Positions 1 to 6,279 of a stretch of DNA of 6,279 nt are shown here, piece by piece. The notes under the pieces were generated by a model. It was not told the origin of the DNA and made no database searches. It saw nothing but the letters and a program-made list of their open reading frames with translations. The stretch is from Pseudomonadota bacterium (GTDB lineage: Bacteria; Myxococcota_A; Polyangia; Polyangiales; Sandaracinaceae), in the NCBI GenBank assembly GCA_023427125.1, contig JAEZBP010000404.1, forward strand, positions 1 through 6,279. Direction: 5' to 3'. The position numbers and the translations under genes were made by a program. Numbering within the stretch: the stretch's first letter is position 1; each line of letters opens with the position of its first letter.

Positions 1-29
1 TCGCTCAGTTACTATCAATATCTTCGCTC

Positions 30-62
30 CTCGCGCCTTGCGAGCGGGGCGCCGCGGCGCCC
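30..62. repeat. Two adjacent palindromes beside an AT-rich patch
   Basis: CTCGC (30-34) pairs with GCGAG (40-44) around a five-base loop. Two bases later, GGGCGCCGCGGCGCCC (47-62) is a perfect 16-base palindrome. The flank at about 7-24 is the most AT-rich stretch of the window (TTACTATCAATATC). The arrangement could be a transcription terminator or the operator/promoter of a gene left of the window; neither can be decided here because no T-run follows the stems and the neighbouring gene is not included. Confidence 0.4.
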
Positions 63-294
63 TCGGTGCTGGCGACTGATTTCGACCGGGCTCCTTGGTC
101 GGCGCTATCCGTCCCCGGTGTCCAGCCGAGGGTGAGCGCTCCGCTCGGCGCAGGGCGCGGCCCGCGCGGCGAGGACGCGCGCGGCGAGTACCGCGAGGGC
201 GAGCAGGCGTTCGCCGGCCACGTCTACGGCGACAGCACCTGCGGGCGCGAGCGCCGTGATTTTGCCTGGCGCACACGGGCTTTGCGTTGGCTGG

Positions 295-312
295 CGCGCG
301 CGTTCGCGCGCG
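295..312. repeat. Alternating CG hairpin
   Basis: Eight CG-alternating bases (295-302), TT, then eight complementary CG-alternating bases (305-312) form a perfect inverted repeat. In a plus-strand RNA the loop can be read as UUCG closed by a G-C pair. Alternating CG runs are also the classic Z-DNA-prone sequence. No T-run or neighbouring gene gives it a function. Confidence 0.5.
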
Positions 313-383
313 GTCGAGCTACGCGGGCCTGCTGACCGGTCGCGATTCGGCGACACAGCGGGAGTGAACGAATGCTCCCTCGC

Positions 384-473
384 CCGTTCGCCCTGAGCGC
401 GCAGCCTGCGCAGTCGAAGGGCGTGCGGCCGCGGCGTCCTTCGACTCGGCGCTTCGGGGCTCAGGACGAACGG
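384..473. repeat. Head-to-head pair of hairpin-forming intergenic repeats
   Basis: Two related units of about 38 bases face each other. One reads CCGTTCGCCCTGAGC (384-398) ... AGTCGAAGG (412-420); the other, read on the minus strand, CCGTTCGTCCTGAGC (473-459) ... AGTCGAAGG (446-438). This resembles the dispersed intergenic 'TTCG(T/C)CCTGAGC...GTCGAAGG' repeat found in many GC-rich bacteria (recognition from memory). Each unit closes a six-pair stem: CGCCCT/AGGGCG (389-394 with 418-423) and CGTCCT/AGGACG (435-440 with 463-468). The first also has an inner stem GCGCAG-C-CTGCGC. The pair can instead fold as one long hairpin, 384-398 with 459-473 (14 of 15 paired) and 413-420 with 438-445 (8 of 8). 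It begins 10 bases after the ppk stop, so it may end or protect the ppk transcript. Confidence 0.75.
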
Positions 474-483
474 TTGAGGACAT

Positions 484-2775
484 TTACCGCTCGATCGGCA
501 GGGTCGAGGGGCGCTCGGGGGCCGCGTCGGTCTCGCCGGGGGAGTCAGGCTCCTTGGTCGGGCGGATGCGCACCGGGCGCACGATGAAGGGGCGATCGCG
601 GCGCTGCTTGGCGTCGGCGCGCTCGGCGACCTCGCGCGCGCGGCGGAGGAAGCGCGCCTGGCTGCGCTTGCCGCGCCCGTCGGGGGCCGCCCGCCGCACG
701 TAGCTTCCGTCCGAGGTGAGGACGCACGCCTTGGTGTCGTCATCCCACGAGGTCGCGAAGATGTCGTCGATGACGCGCGCCTTCAGCGACTCGTCTTCGA
801 TGGGGAACATGACCTCCACGCGCCGCTGGAAGTTGCGCTGCATCCAGTCGGCGCTGGCGCAGTAGACCTCCTGCGCGCCGCCCGCCTCGAAGATGAACAA
901 GCGGGTGTGCTCGAGGAAGCGATCGACGATCGATCGCACCTCGATGCGCTCGCTCACCCCCTCGATGCCGGGCCGGAGGCAGCAGATGCCGCGAACGATG
1001 AGCTCGATGTGCACGCCGGCCTGCGAGGCGCGGTAGAGCGCCATGATCACGTCCGGGTCGACGAGCGAGTTCATCTTCGCGCGGATCCGCGCCGGCCGGC
1101 CCGCGCGCGCGAACGCCGCCTCGCGCTCGATCAGCCCGAGCACCCGCTCCTGCAGGCCGAGCGGGGCGACGATGACCTTGCGCCAGGTGGAGGGCGCCGT
1201 GCACGAGGTCAGCAGGTTGAAGAGCGAGCTGATGTCCTCGGCGAGATCCGGCCGCGAGGTGAAGTAGCTGAGATCGGTGTAGAGGCGCGCCGTGATCGGG
1301 TTGTAGTTGCCGGTCGCGAGGTGCACGTAGCGGCGGAGCTTCCCCTCCTCCCGGCGGACCACGAGCGCGGCCTTCGCGTGGGTCTTCAAGCCGAGCAGGC
1401 CGTACACGACGTGGACGCCCGCCTCCTCGAGCTTGCGCGCCCACTGGATGTTGTTCTCCTCGTCGAAGCGCGCGGTGATCTCGACGAGCGCGGTGACCTG
1501 CTTGCCGTTCTCCGCCGCGCGCATCAGAGCCTTGACGATCGCGCTGTCGCCGCTGGTCCGATAGAGCGTCTGCTTGATCGCGAGCACCTCGGGATCGGCC
1601 GCGGCGTCCTCGATGAAGCGCACCACCGGATCGAAGGACTCGTAGGGGTGGTGCAGCAGCACGTCCTTCTGCGCGATGACCTGGAAGAGGTCGTCGGCCT
1701 CGCGGAAGGGCGGGAGCACCTGCGGGGTGAAGGGCTCGTCCTTGAGCGCCGGATCGTCCTGCAGGACCTCGGCCATGCGCAGCAGATCGGGGACGTTCAG
1801 CGGCCCGTCGACGCCGAAGACGTAGCTCTCCTCGAGCTTGAGCGAGGCGCGCAGCATGTCGCTCGCCTCGCGCGCCACCGTGCCGTCGATCGTCATGGCG
1901 ACCGCGTTGCCGCGGTCGCGCCGGCGCACCTCCTGCTTGACGCTCTCGAGGAGGTCCTCAGCCTCCTCCTCGTCGATGCTCAGATCGAAGTTGCGCAGGA
2001 TGCGGAACGTCCACGCGCCGGTGCAGCGGAAGCCCGGGAAGAGCTCGCCGATGTGGAGCGCGATGAGGTCGTCGAGCAGCACGTACGCGGCCCGGATGCC
2101 GTCGACCTCCGCGCTCTTGACCCGCACGAGCCGGGCGAGCACCGAGGGCACCTGCACGAGGGCGAAGGCCGGCGTCGCGTCCTTCTGATGGGTGCCGGTG
2201 AGCAGCGCGATGATGTTCAGGCTCTTGTTCCGCAGGTGCGGGAAGGGGTGGCCCGGATCGATCGCGAGCGGGGTGAGCACCGGGAGCACCTGCTCGCGGA
2301 AGGTCTCCGCGACCTGCGCCCGCGCCTCGCGGCCGAGCTCGAGCGCGTCGAGCAGCGCGACGCCGCGCGCGCGCAGCTCGGGGAGCAGCTCCTCGACCAC
2401 CGCCACGTTCAGGTCGGTGCGCATGCGGCGGGCGCGCCGCGCGATCGCCTCGAGCTGGGCCCGCGGGGGCATTCCGTCGGCGGGAGCCACCTGCACGTCG
2501 TCGTGGATCTGCCCGAACAGACCGGCGACGCGCACCATGAAGAACTCGTCGAGGTTGGTCGACGCGATCGACGCGAACTTGAGGCGCTCGAGGAGCGGCA
2601 CCGAGGGATCGCGCGCCTCGTCGAGCACGCGCTGGTTGAACTCGAGCCAGCTCAGCTCCCGGTTGATGAAGAGCCTGGGGTCGGCCTCGAGGGGCCTCGC
2701 CGGCTCGGTGCGCTCGGGGACGATCGCGACTCGCGCGGCGTCCAGTTGAGCGAGCCCCTCGGTCCCATCATGCAT
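484..2775 (-). CDS. ppk: Polyphosphate kinase 1
   Basis: PPK1 reversibly transfers the gamma phosphate of ATP to inorganic polyphosphate through a phosphohistidine. The 763 residues show the four-domain plan: N domain with FINRELSWLEFNQRVL (36-51) and ASTNLDEFF (71-79), head domain with HPFPHLRNKSLNIIALL (176-192), C1 with HHPYESFDPVVRFIED (375-390), and C2 with IRGICCL-like VRGICCLRPGIEGVS (594-608). The catalytic histidines are H466 (KTHAK) and H623 (FLEHTR). R406 (TLYRTSGD) and R436 (TARFDEE) match the metal-site arginines. All four sit exactly 31 residues after their Escherichia coli positions (435, 592, 375, 405). A basic, Pro-rich tail of about 44 residues extends past the usual end. 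The ATG at 2773-2775 is chosen because the family homology begins about 35 residues later and everything upstream is tandem repeat; a GTG three codons earlier (2782-2784) is an alternative. No separated Shine-Dalgarno is present: GGCGGAG abuts the ATG. Stop is TAA. The gene stands alone, 441 bases after the dehydratase gene, with its own candidate promoter. Confidence 0.97.
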   Translation of the reverse strand: MHDGTEGLAQLDAARVAIVPERTEPARPLEADPRLFINRELSWLEFNQRVLDEARDPSVPLLERLKFASIASTNLDEFFMVRVAGLFGQIHDDVQVAPADGMPPRAQLEAIARRARRMRTDLNVAVVEELLPELRARGVALLDALELGREARAQVAETFREQVLPVLTPLAIDPGHPFPHLRNKSLNIIALLTGTHQKDATPAFALVQVPSVLARLVRVKSAEVDGIRAAYVLLDDLIALHIGELFPGFRCTGAWTFRILRNFDLSIDEEEAEDLLESVKQEVRRRDRGNAVAMTIDGTVAREASDMLRASLKLEESYVFGVDGPLNVPDLLRMAEVLQDDPALKDEPFTPQVLPPFREADDLFQVIAQKDVLLHHPYESFDPVVRFIEDAAADPEVLAIKQTLYRTSGDSAIVKALMRAAENGKQVTALVEITARFDEENNIQWARKLEEAGVHVVYGLLGLKTHAKAALVVRREEGKLRRYVHLATGNYNPITARLYTDLSYFTSRPDLAEDISSLFNLLTSCTAPSTWRKVIVAPLGLQERVLGLIEREAAFARAGRPARIRAKMNSLVDPDVIMALYRASQAGVHIELIVRGICCLRPGIEGVSERIEVRSIVDRFLEHTRLFIFEAGGAQEVYCASADWMQRNFQRRVEVMFPIEDESLKARVIDDIFATSWDDDTKACVLTSDGSYVRRAAPDGRGKRSQARFLRRAREVAERADAKQRRDRPFIVRPVRIRPTKEPDSPGETDAAPERPSTLPIER

Positions 2776-2792
2776 CTCCGCCACGCTCGCGG

Positions 2793-2798
2793 AGTATA
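2793..2798 (-). promoter_or_regulatory. Candidate -10 element for ppk
   Basis: On the minus strand the hexamer TATACT (consensus TATAAT, 5 of 6) stands out in otherwise almost pure G/C sequence. It ends 17 bases before the ppk ATG. A start site about 7 bases downstream would fall near 2785-2787, leaving a leader of roughly ten bases, or none if the GTG at 2782-2784 is used. No recognisable -35 hexamer lies 16-18 bases upstream (the sequence there is GCGGCG-like), which is what is expected of an activator-dependent promoter but also of a chance match. Inference only. Confidence 0.35.
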
Positions 2799-2832
2799 GC
2801 GCGCGCCCCCTGCTCCGCCGCGCGCGGCGCGC

Positions 2833-2850
2833 GTGACAGCGGTGTGACGT
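2833..2850 (-). promoter_or_regulatory. Candidate Pho box (PhoB binding site) upstream of ppk
   Basis: On the minus strand the sequence reads ACGTCAC, then ACCG, then CTGTCAC. The known Pho box is two CTGTCAT-like heptamers separated by 4 bases (11-base repeat). Here the spacing is exact, the second heptamer matches the consensus fully (CTGTCAC is an accepted form) and the first matches at five of seven positions. Polyphosphate kinase genes belong to the Pho regulon in several bacteria. Against it: the box is 34 bases from the candidate -10, whereas classical PhoB promoters place it about 10 bases away. Only one box is seen. Confidence 0.35.
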
Positions 2851-2920
2851 CTCGGCCGCTCGCCGCTCACGAGAGCGAGGATCGGGTCTCGCGACACTTG
2901 CTCCGCGCGGGGAGAGCGCT

Positions 2921-3151
2921 GCACCGGAGCCGGGAACCCTCGCATCGAGTCGGGAGACCCTCGCAGCCCAGTCGGGAGACCCCTGCAGCCCAGTCGGGGG
3001 AGCCTTGCACCGAGGCGGGATACCCTTGCACCCGAGGCGGCAGACCCTGCACCCGAGGCGGGACCTCCGGCGCCCCGCTGGGGAACGCCGGACGCCCAGT
3101 CGTGAAGGCCTCGCACCCCTCGCACCCCATGCGTGAAGGCCTCGCACCCCT
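2921..3151. repeat. Degenerate 20-23 bp tandem repeat (about ten units)
   Basis: Units on the plus strand start near 2921, 2942, 2963, 2985, 3007, 3028, 3049, 3069, 3090 and 3122, with a short 9-base piece at 3113-3121 and a partial unit at 3144-3151. Most are 21 or 22 bases and follow GCACCCGAGTCGGGAGACCC with variation; many keep a GGG-N2-3-CCC dyad (GGGAACCC, GGGAGACCC, GGGATACCC). The units at 2963 and 2985 share their first 14 bases, and a 20-base stretch at 3101-3120 recurs exactly at 3132-3151. Because 21 is a multiple of three and the unit lacks stops, several frames stay open through it and read as Arg/Gly/Cys-rich heptads, but no protein is supported. It lies in the gap between the dehydratase and ppk genes. 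Function is unknown; such arrays usually grow and shrink by replication slippage. Confidence 0.85.
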
Positions 3152-3211
3152 GTTTTCAACAGCTGCAACGCGCGAATTAGACGATGAATGTACTCCGCGG
3201 CCGCTGGGAAT

Positions 3212-3224
3212 GGCGCTCAGCGCC
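3212..3224 (-). other. Perfect hairpin with the dehydratase stop codon as its loop
   Basis: The sequence is GGCGC-TGA-GCGCC on the minus strand: a 5-base-pair all-G/C stem with the TGA stop (3217-3219) as the three-base loop. No T-run follows, so it is not a standard intrinsic terminator. It may slow ribosomes or exonucleases at the end of the message, or be a chance dyad in GC-rich DNA. Confidence 0.4.
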
Positions 3225-3507
3225 AGTTGATGCGCTCGATGCGCTCGGCGAGCTGGAGGTCGAGCTCGGTCACCCGGTTGCCGGCGTCGTGCGTCGTCAG
3301 CAGCACGTCGACCGTGCCGTACACGTTGCGCAGCTCCGGGTGATGCCCGAGGCGCTCCGCGTCGAAGGCGATCCGCGTGAGGAACGAGATCGCCTCCGGG
3401 AATCCGCCGAAGGTGAAGCGCTTCTTCAGCGCGCCGCCTTCGTGGATCCACCCGGGCAAGCCCTCGAGGGCGGCGTCGACCCGATCGTCTGCGAGAGGCT
3501 CTCCCAT
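3217..3507 (-). CDS. 4a-hydroxytetrahydrobiopterin dehydratase (pterin-4a-carbinolamine dehydratase)
   Basis: A 96-residue small enzyme that dehydrates 4a-hydroxy-tetrahydropterin to quinonoid dihydropterin, which recycles the cofactor of aromatic amino acid hydroxylases in the cytosol. The signature is plain: AERLGHHPELRNVYGTVDV (50-68), then LLTTHDAGNRVTELDLQLAE (69-88). H55, H56 and H73 have the same spacing as the three active-site histidines of the mammalian enzyme (61, 62, 79). Length fits the family (about 95-115). The ATG at 3505-3507 is chosen because GGAGG and an AGGA lie just upstream and it gives the normal N-terminus; a TTG at 3547-3549 would add 14 residues with no family match. 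It follows the DUF58 gene by 42 bases on the same strand, so cotranscription is likely, although no functional link is known. No phenylalanine hydroxylase gene is in the window. The enzyme may instead serve another pterin pathway; symbols such as phhB or pcd are not assigned. Confidence 0.93.
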   Translation of the reverse strand: MGEPLADDRVDAALEGLPGWIHEGGALKKRFTFGGFPEAISFLTRIAFDAERLGHHPELRNVYGTVDVLLTTHDAGNRVTELDLQLAERIERINWR

Positions 3508-3549
3508 GCCTCCAATCCTGAGCGCCCGTGTGAGCGGACACAAGGTCAA

Positions 3550-4892
3550 CTACAGCGCGCGGCGGGCCTTGATGTCGAGGTAGCGGTTGACGGTGGCCAC
3601 CGCGAGCTCGCCGGGGGGAGCCTCGACGACCGCCACGCCGCTCTTTCGGAGGTGCGCCTTCACGCTCTCGCGCTCGGCGAGCAGATCGGCCGCCGCCGCG
3701 CGGCGATAGGCCGCGGGAGCGTCGGGCGCCGGCGCGTCGGCGAGCGCCTCGGCCACCGGATCGTGCATCGTCACGCAGACGGGCAGGTGAGTGCGGCGCA
3801 GCATCGCGGCGTGCTCGGCGAGCGGCCTCGCGTGAGCCTCGTCGAGCAGATCGCTGAAGAGCACGAAGAGCGCCCGCTTGCGCGCTCGCACCTGCACGAA
3901 CTCGAGCAGGCGCCGGAAGTCGACGAAGGTCTCCTCCGCCTCGATCGCGTAGAGCGCCTCGAGGAGCCTCTTGTACTGGGCCTGACCGCTCGCCGGCGGG
4001 ACGAAGGTCTGTACGTGCGCGCCGAAGACGAGGAGGCCCACCCGATCGCCCTGGCGCAGCGCGACGTAGGCCAGCAAGAGCGCCGCGTTGATCGCGTGAT
4101 CGAGCTTCGAGATCGCCCCGAGCTGGGTCGCCATCATGCGCCCCGCGTCGATCGCGATGAGCACGAGCTGGCTGCGCTCCTGCTCGTAGACGCGCGTCAC
4201 CGGTCGCTGCCGCTTGGCCGTCGACTTCCAGTCGAGATCGCGGAACGCGTCGCCCGAGACGTACTCCCGGAGCTGCTCGAGCTCACCGCCGCCTCCGGTC
4301 TGGCGCACGCTGCGGAGGCCGACGCTCGTGAGATCGCCGAGGCGCGACGCGAGCTCGTAGCGCCGCGGGCCGAGCACGTTCGGGTAGACCCGCGCCTCGG
4401 CGGCCGACGGCAGCGTGACCACGCTCGCGCCGAGCCGCGCGCTGCCCTCGACCTTGAGGTGCAGATCGCCGAACGCGAAGCGCCCGCGCTTGGGCGGGAC
4501 GACCACGTAGCTGAGCTCGCGGCGGGCGAAGGGCGCGAGCTCCACCGTCAGGTCCTCGGGATCGCCGCGCCACCCGGCCGGCAGGTCGTCTCGGATCGAG
4601 ACCTTGATCGCGCGCGGGTGCGGGTTGTGGAGCCGCAGGGTGACGCGGTTCTCGGCGCCGACCACGAGGCGCGTGTCCATGCGCCGCTCGACGACCGGCG
4701 CGCGCCCGGCCAAGCGGCGGCTCTCGACGAGCGCCGACACGAAGAGCACCGCGTCGTAGAGGACCGCGGCGCCGAGCCCGAGGCCGGAGCCACCATCGAG
4801 GGCGGCGATCGGGAGGCCGCCCGCCGCGAGCGGGGCGAGCCGGCTCCCCGGGACGAAGCGAGCGCGAGGAGGCGCCTCGCCCTCTTGTTCTT

Positions 4893-4896
<4 letters not shown>
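3550..4896 (-). CDS. DUF58 domain protein, MoxR partner
   Basis: A 448-residue DUF58 protein. The N-terminus has two short hydrophobic segments (about 20-33 and 38-57) likely to anchor it in the membrane. A beta-rich region follows, with RRMDTRLVVGAENRVTLRLH (71-90) and the PPKRGRFAFGD turn (134-144), typical of the family's domain before the DUF58 core. The core carries GELEQLREYVSGDAFRDLDW (204-223), then KSTAKRQRPVTRVYEQERSQ (224-243) and a vWA-like strand ending in IDAGRMM (249-255). The vWA metal site is incomplete: after D250, the two Ser positions of a DxSxS motif are Gly and Met. The start is a GTG (4894-4896) inside the moxR stop region (GTGA, 4-base overlap), giving MKEQEG. Stop is TAG at 3550-3552. 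DUF58 genes usually follow moxR, and the pair is thought to work together; the exact substrate is unknown. Confidence 0.93.
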
Positions 4897-5852
<956 letters not shown>

Positions 5853-5868
5853 GGTGCGTCGGGCGGTT

Positions 5869-6279
5869 CTACAGAGCGGTCTCGCGATTGTCGAGCGGCG
5901 GGATGGCCTTCAGGACCAGCGCGTCGACCTCGGCGGCGAGGCGCGTGAGGCCGCGTGTCCCACGCTGATCCTCGAGGTGCTTGGCGAGGAGCAGCACCGC
6001 CTCGGCGGCCGCGTGCCGCGAGCGGCCGGCGAGCAGCTCGACCATGCGATCGGGATCGCTCGTGCCGAGGTGGTGGTGCGCCGCGATGCGCGTGAGGGCG
6101 CGCCGGATGACGATGCGCGCGGCGCCGTCCGGGTCGCCGGACTTCTGGTAGAGGCGCGCGACGCCGTCGACGTACGAGGCGGTGCCGCCCGGGTCCGGCG
6201 GGAGCTCGCCGCGCGTGCCGCCGAAGCGCGCGCCGGCGCGCCAGAGCACGAAGCCCACGAGGAGGAGGAGCTGCAAGAC
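5869..6279 (-). CDS. DUF4350-type membrane protein, C-terminal part (5' end outside window)
   Basis: The reading frame is open at the window edge and ends at a TAG (5869-5871), giving about 136 C-terminal residues. What is seen is a hydrophobic stretch (QLLLLVGFVLW) close to the edge, then an Arg/Gly/Pro-rich linker and a helical Ala/Leu/Arg-rich tail containing ASYVDGVARLYQKSGDPDGA. A last membrane helix followed by a cytoplasmic tail with a 'YVDGVARLYQKSGD'-like helix is the usual C-terminal plan of DUF4350 proteins, which occur upstream of MoxR and DUF58 genes. The position here, 16 bases upstream of a moxR gene on the same strand, fits that. The family is inferred from this tail plus context; the diagnostic N-terminal domain is not in the window. 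The family has no settled biochemical function; a role in membrane-associated assembly with the MoxR ATPase is a guess. A TTG at 6274-6276 could be read as a start, but the frame continues upstream and a start there would sit directly at the membrane helix, so the gene is treated as truncated by the window. Confidence 0.7.
   Translation of the reverse strand, partial: VLQLLLLVGFVLWRAGARFGGTRGELPPDPGGTASYVDGVARLYQKSGDPDGAARIVIRRALTRIAAHHHLGTSDPDRMVELLAGRSRHAAAEAVLLLAKHLEDQRGTRGLTRLAAEVDALVLKAIPPLDNRETAL

Larger units (their letters stand above)
1..383. other. Region downstream of ppk without a supported gene
   Basis: Apart from the hairpins listed separately, nothing with family support is seen. 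A minus-strand frame ending in TAG at about 105-107 reads as an Ala/Leu-rich stretch (GERLLALAVLAARVLAARAA) with G/C-biased third positions, but it has no ATG or GTG start of its own in a sensible place and its upstream part runs through the repeat and the ppk end. A plus-strand frame 66-335 starting at GTG gives 89 Arg/Gly/Ala-rich residues with no recognisable motif. Either could be a decayed gene remnant; both are more likely chance open frames in GC-rich DNA. Confidence 0.6.
2776..3216. other. Intergenic region between the dehydratase and ppk genes
   Basis: The gap holds, from right to left, a GC palindrome (GCGGCCGC, 3197-3204), a less GC-rich patch (about 3151-3192) with an imperfect palindrome around CAGCTG (3160-3165), the tandem repeat, a short dyad CGCTC/GAGCG near 2864-2878, the candidate Pho box, the perfect palindrome CCGCGCGCGG (2818-2827) and the candidate -10. 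The patch at 3151-3192 could hold a promoter, but no pair of -35 and -10 hexamers at proper spacing was found on either strand. No protein with family support is encoded. Confidence 0.7.

Noticed and set aside
105..743. A 212-codon minus-strand frame overlapping the end of ppk
   Set aside because: Its first part is an out-of-frame reading of the ppk 3' end and the repeat pair; only the last 60 codons look protein-like and these lack a start.
907..2799. A 630-codon plus-strand open frame opposite ppk
   Set aside because: It mirrors the PPK1 coding sequence, which has all catalytic residues. Its translation is rich in Arg, Asp, Glu, His and Val with no motif, as expected for the antisense of a GC-biased gene.
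2921..3151. CRISPR array
   Set aside because: Units are contiguous and degenerate, with no unique spacers between conserved repeats and no cas genes nearby.
2776..3168. N-terminal extension of PPK1 to a start at 3168
   Set aside because: The added 131 residues are translated tandem repeat with no PPK homology, and the extension would swallow the candidate Pho box and -10.
3151..3192. Promoter in the AT-richer patch upstream of the tandem repeat
   Set aside because: Partial -10-like strings (TCTAAT on the minus strand) have no -35 partner at 16-18 bases, so no promoter is claimed.
2652..3541. Other minus-strand open frames across the repeat and the dehydratase
   Set aside because: They are alternative frames through the stop-free repeat and the dehydratase gene; products are low-complexity Arg/Gly/Pro sequence.
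3508..3549. TTG start at 3549 for the dehydratase, directly abutting the DUF58 stop
   Set aside because: The ATG at 3505-3507 has GGAGG/AGGA upstream and gives the family-typical length; the extra 14 residues match nothing.

Overview
The window reads as a high-GC, gene-dense bacterial chromosome segment in which every convincing gene lies on the minus strand. Base composition, strong G/C bias at third codon positions and the mix of families (a DUF4350/MoxR/DUF58 cluster next to polyphosphate kinase) suggest a deltaproteobacterial or myxobacterial lineage (Myxococcota-like). That placement is inference from style, not from a marker gene. No tRNA, rRNA, insertion sequence, CRISPR array or integration scar was seen.

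Right to left, which is the direction of transcription: (i) 5869-6279 holds the C-terminal end of a DUF4350-type membrane protein whose start is outside the window; (ii) 4893-5852 is a MoxR-family AAA+ ATPase; (iii) 3550-4896 is a DUF58 protein that overlaps moxR by 4 bases; (iv) 3217-3507 is a pterin-4a-carbinolamine dehydratase 42 bases further on. These four are packed like one transcription unit. The first three are a recurrent set thought to form a membrane-linked chaperone/assembly module. The dehydratase is a metabolic enzyme that looks like a passenger or an unexpected partner.

The 441-base gap 2776-3216 separates that unit from polyphosphate kinase 1 (ppk, 484-2775). It contains a degenerate 20-23 bp tandem repeat (2921-3151, about ten units). 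Closer to ppk there is a candidate Pho box (two heptamers at exact 11-base spacing, 2833-2850) and a good -10 hexamer (2793-2798) only about 17 bases before the chosen ATG. Together they suggest phosphate-linked control and a very short leader.

Downstream of ppk, 1-483 has no convincing gene. It begins 10 bases after the ppk stop with a head-to-head pair of hairpin-forming repeats (384-473) whose outer stems differ by a compensatory base-pair change. Further on are a CG-alternating hairpin (295-312) and a pair of adjacent palindromes (30-62) next to a small AT-rich patch. No wholly new protein system is visible; the novelty candidates are in the non-coding DNA flanking ppk.
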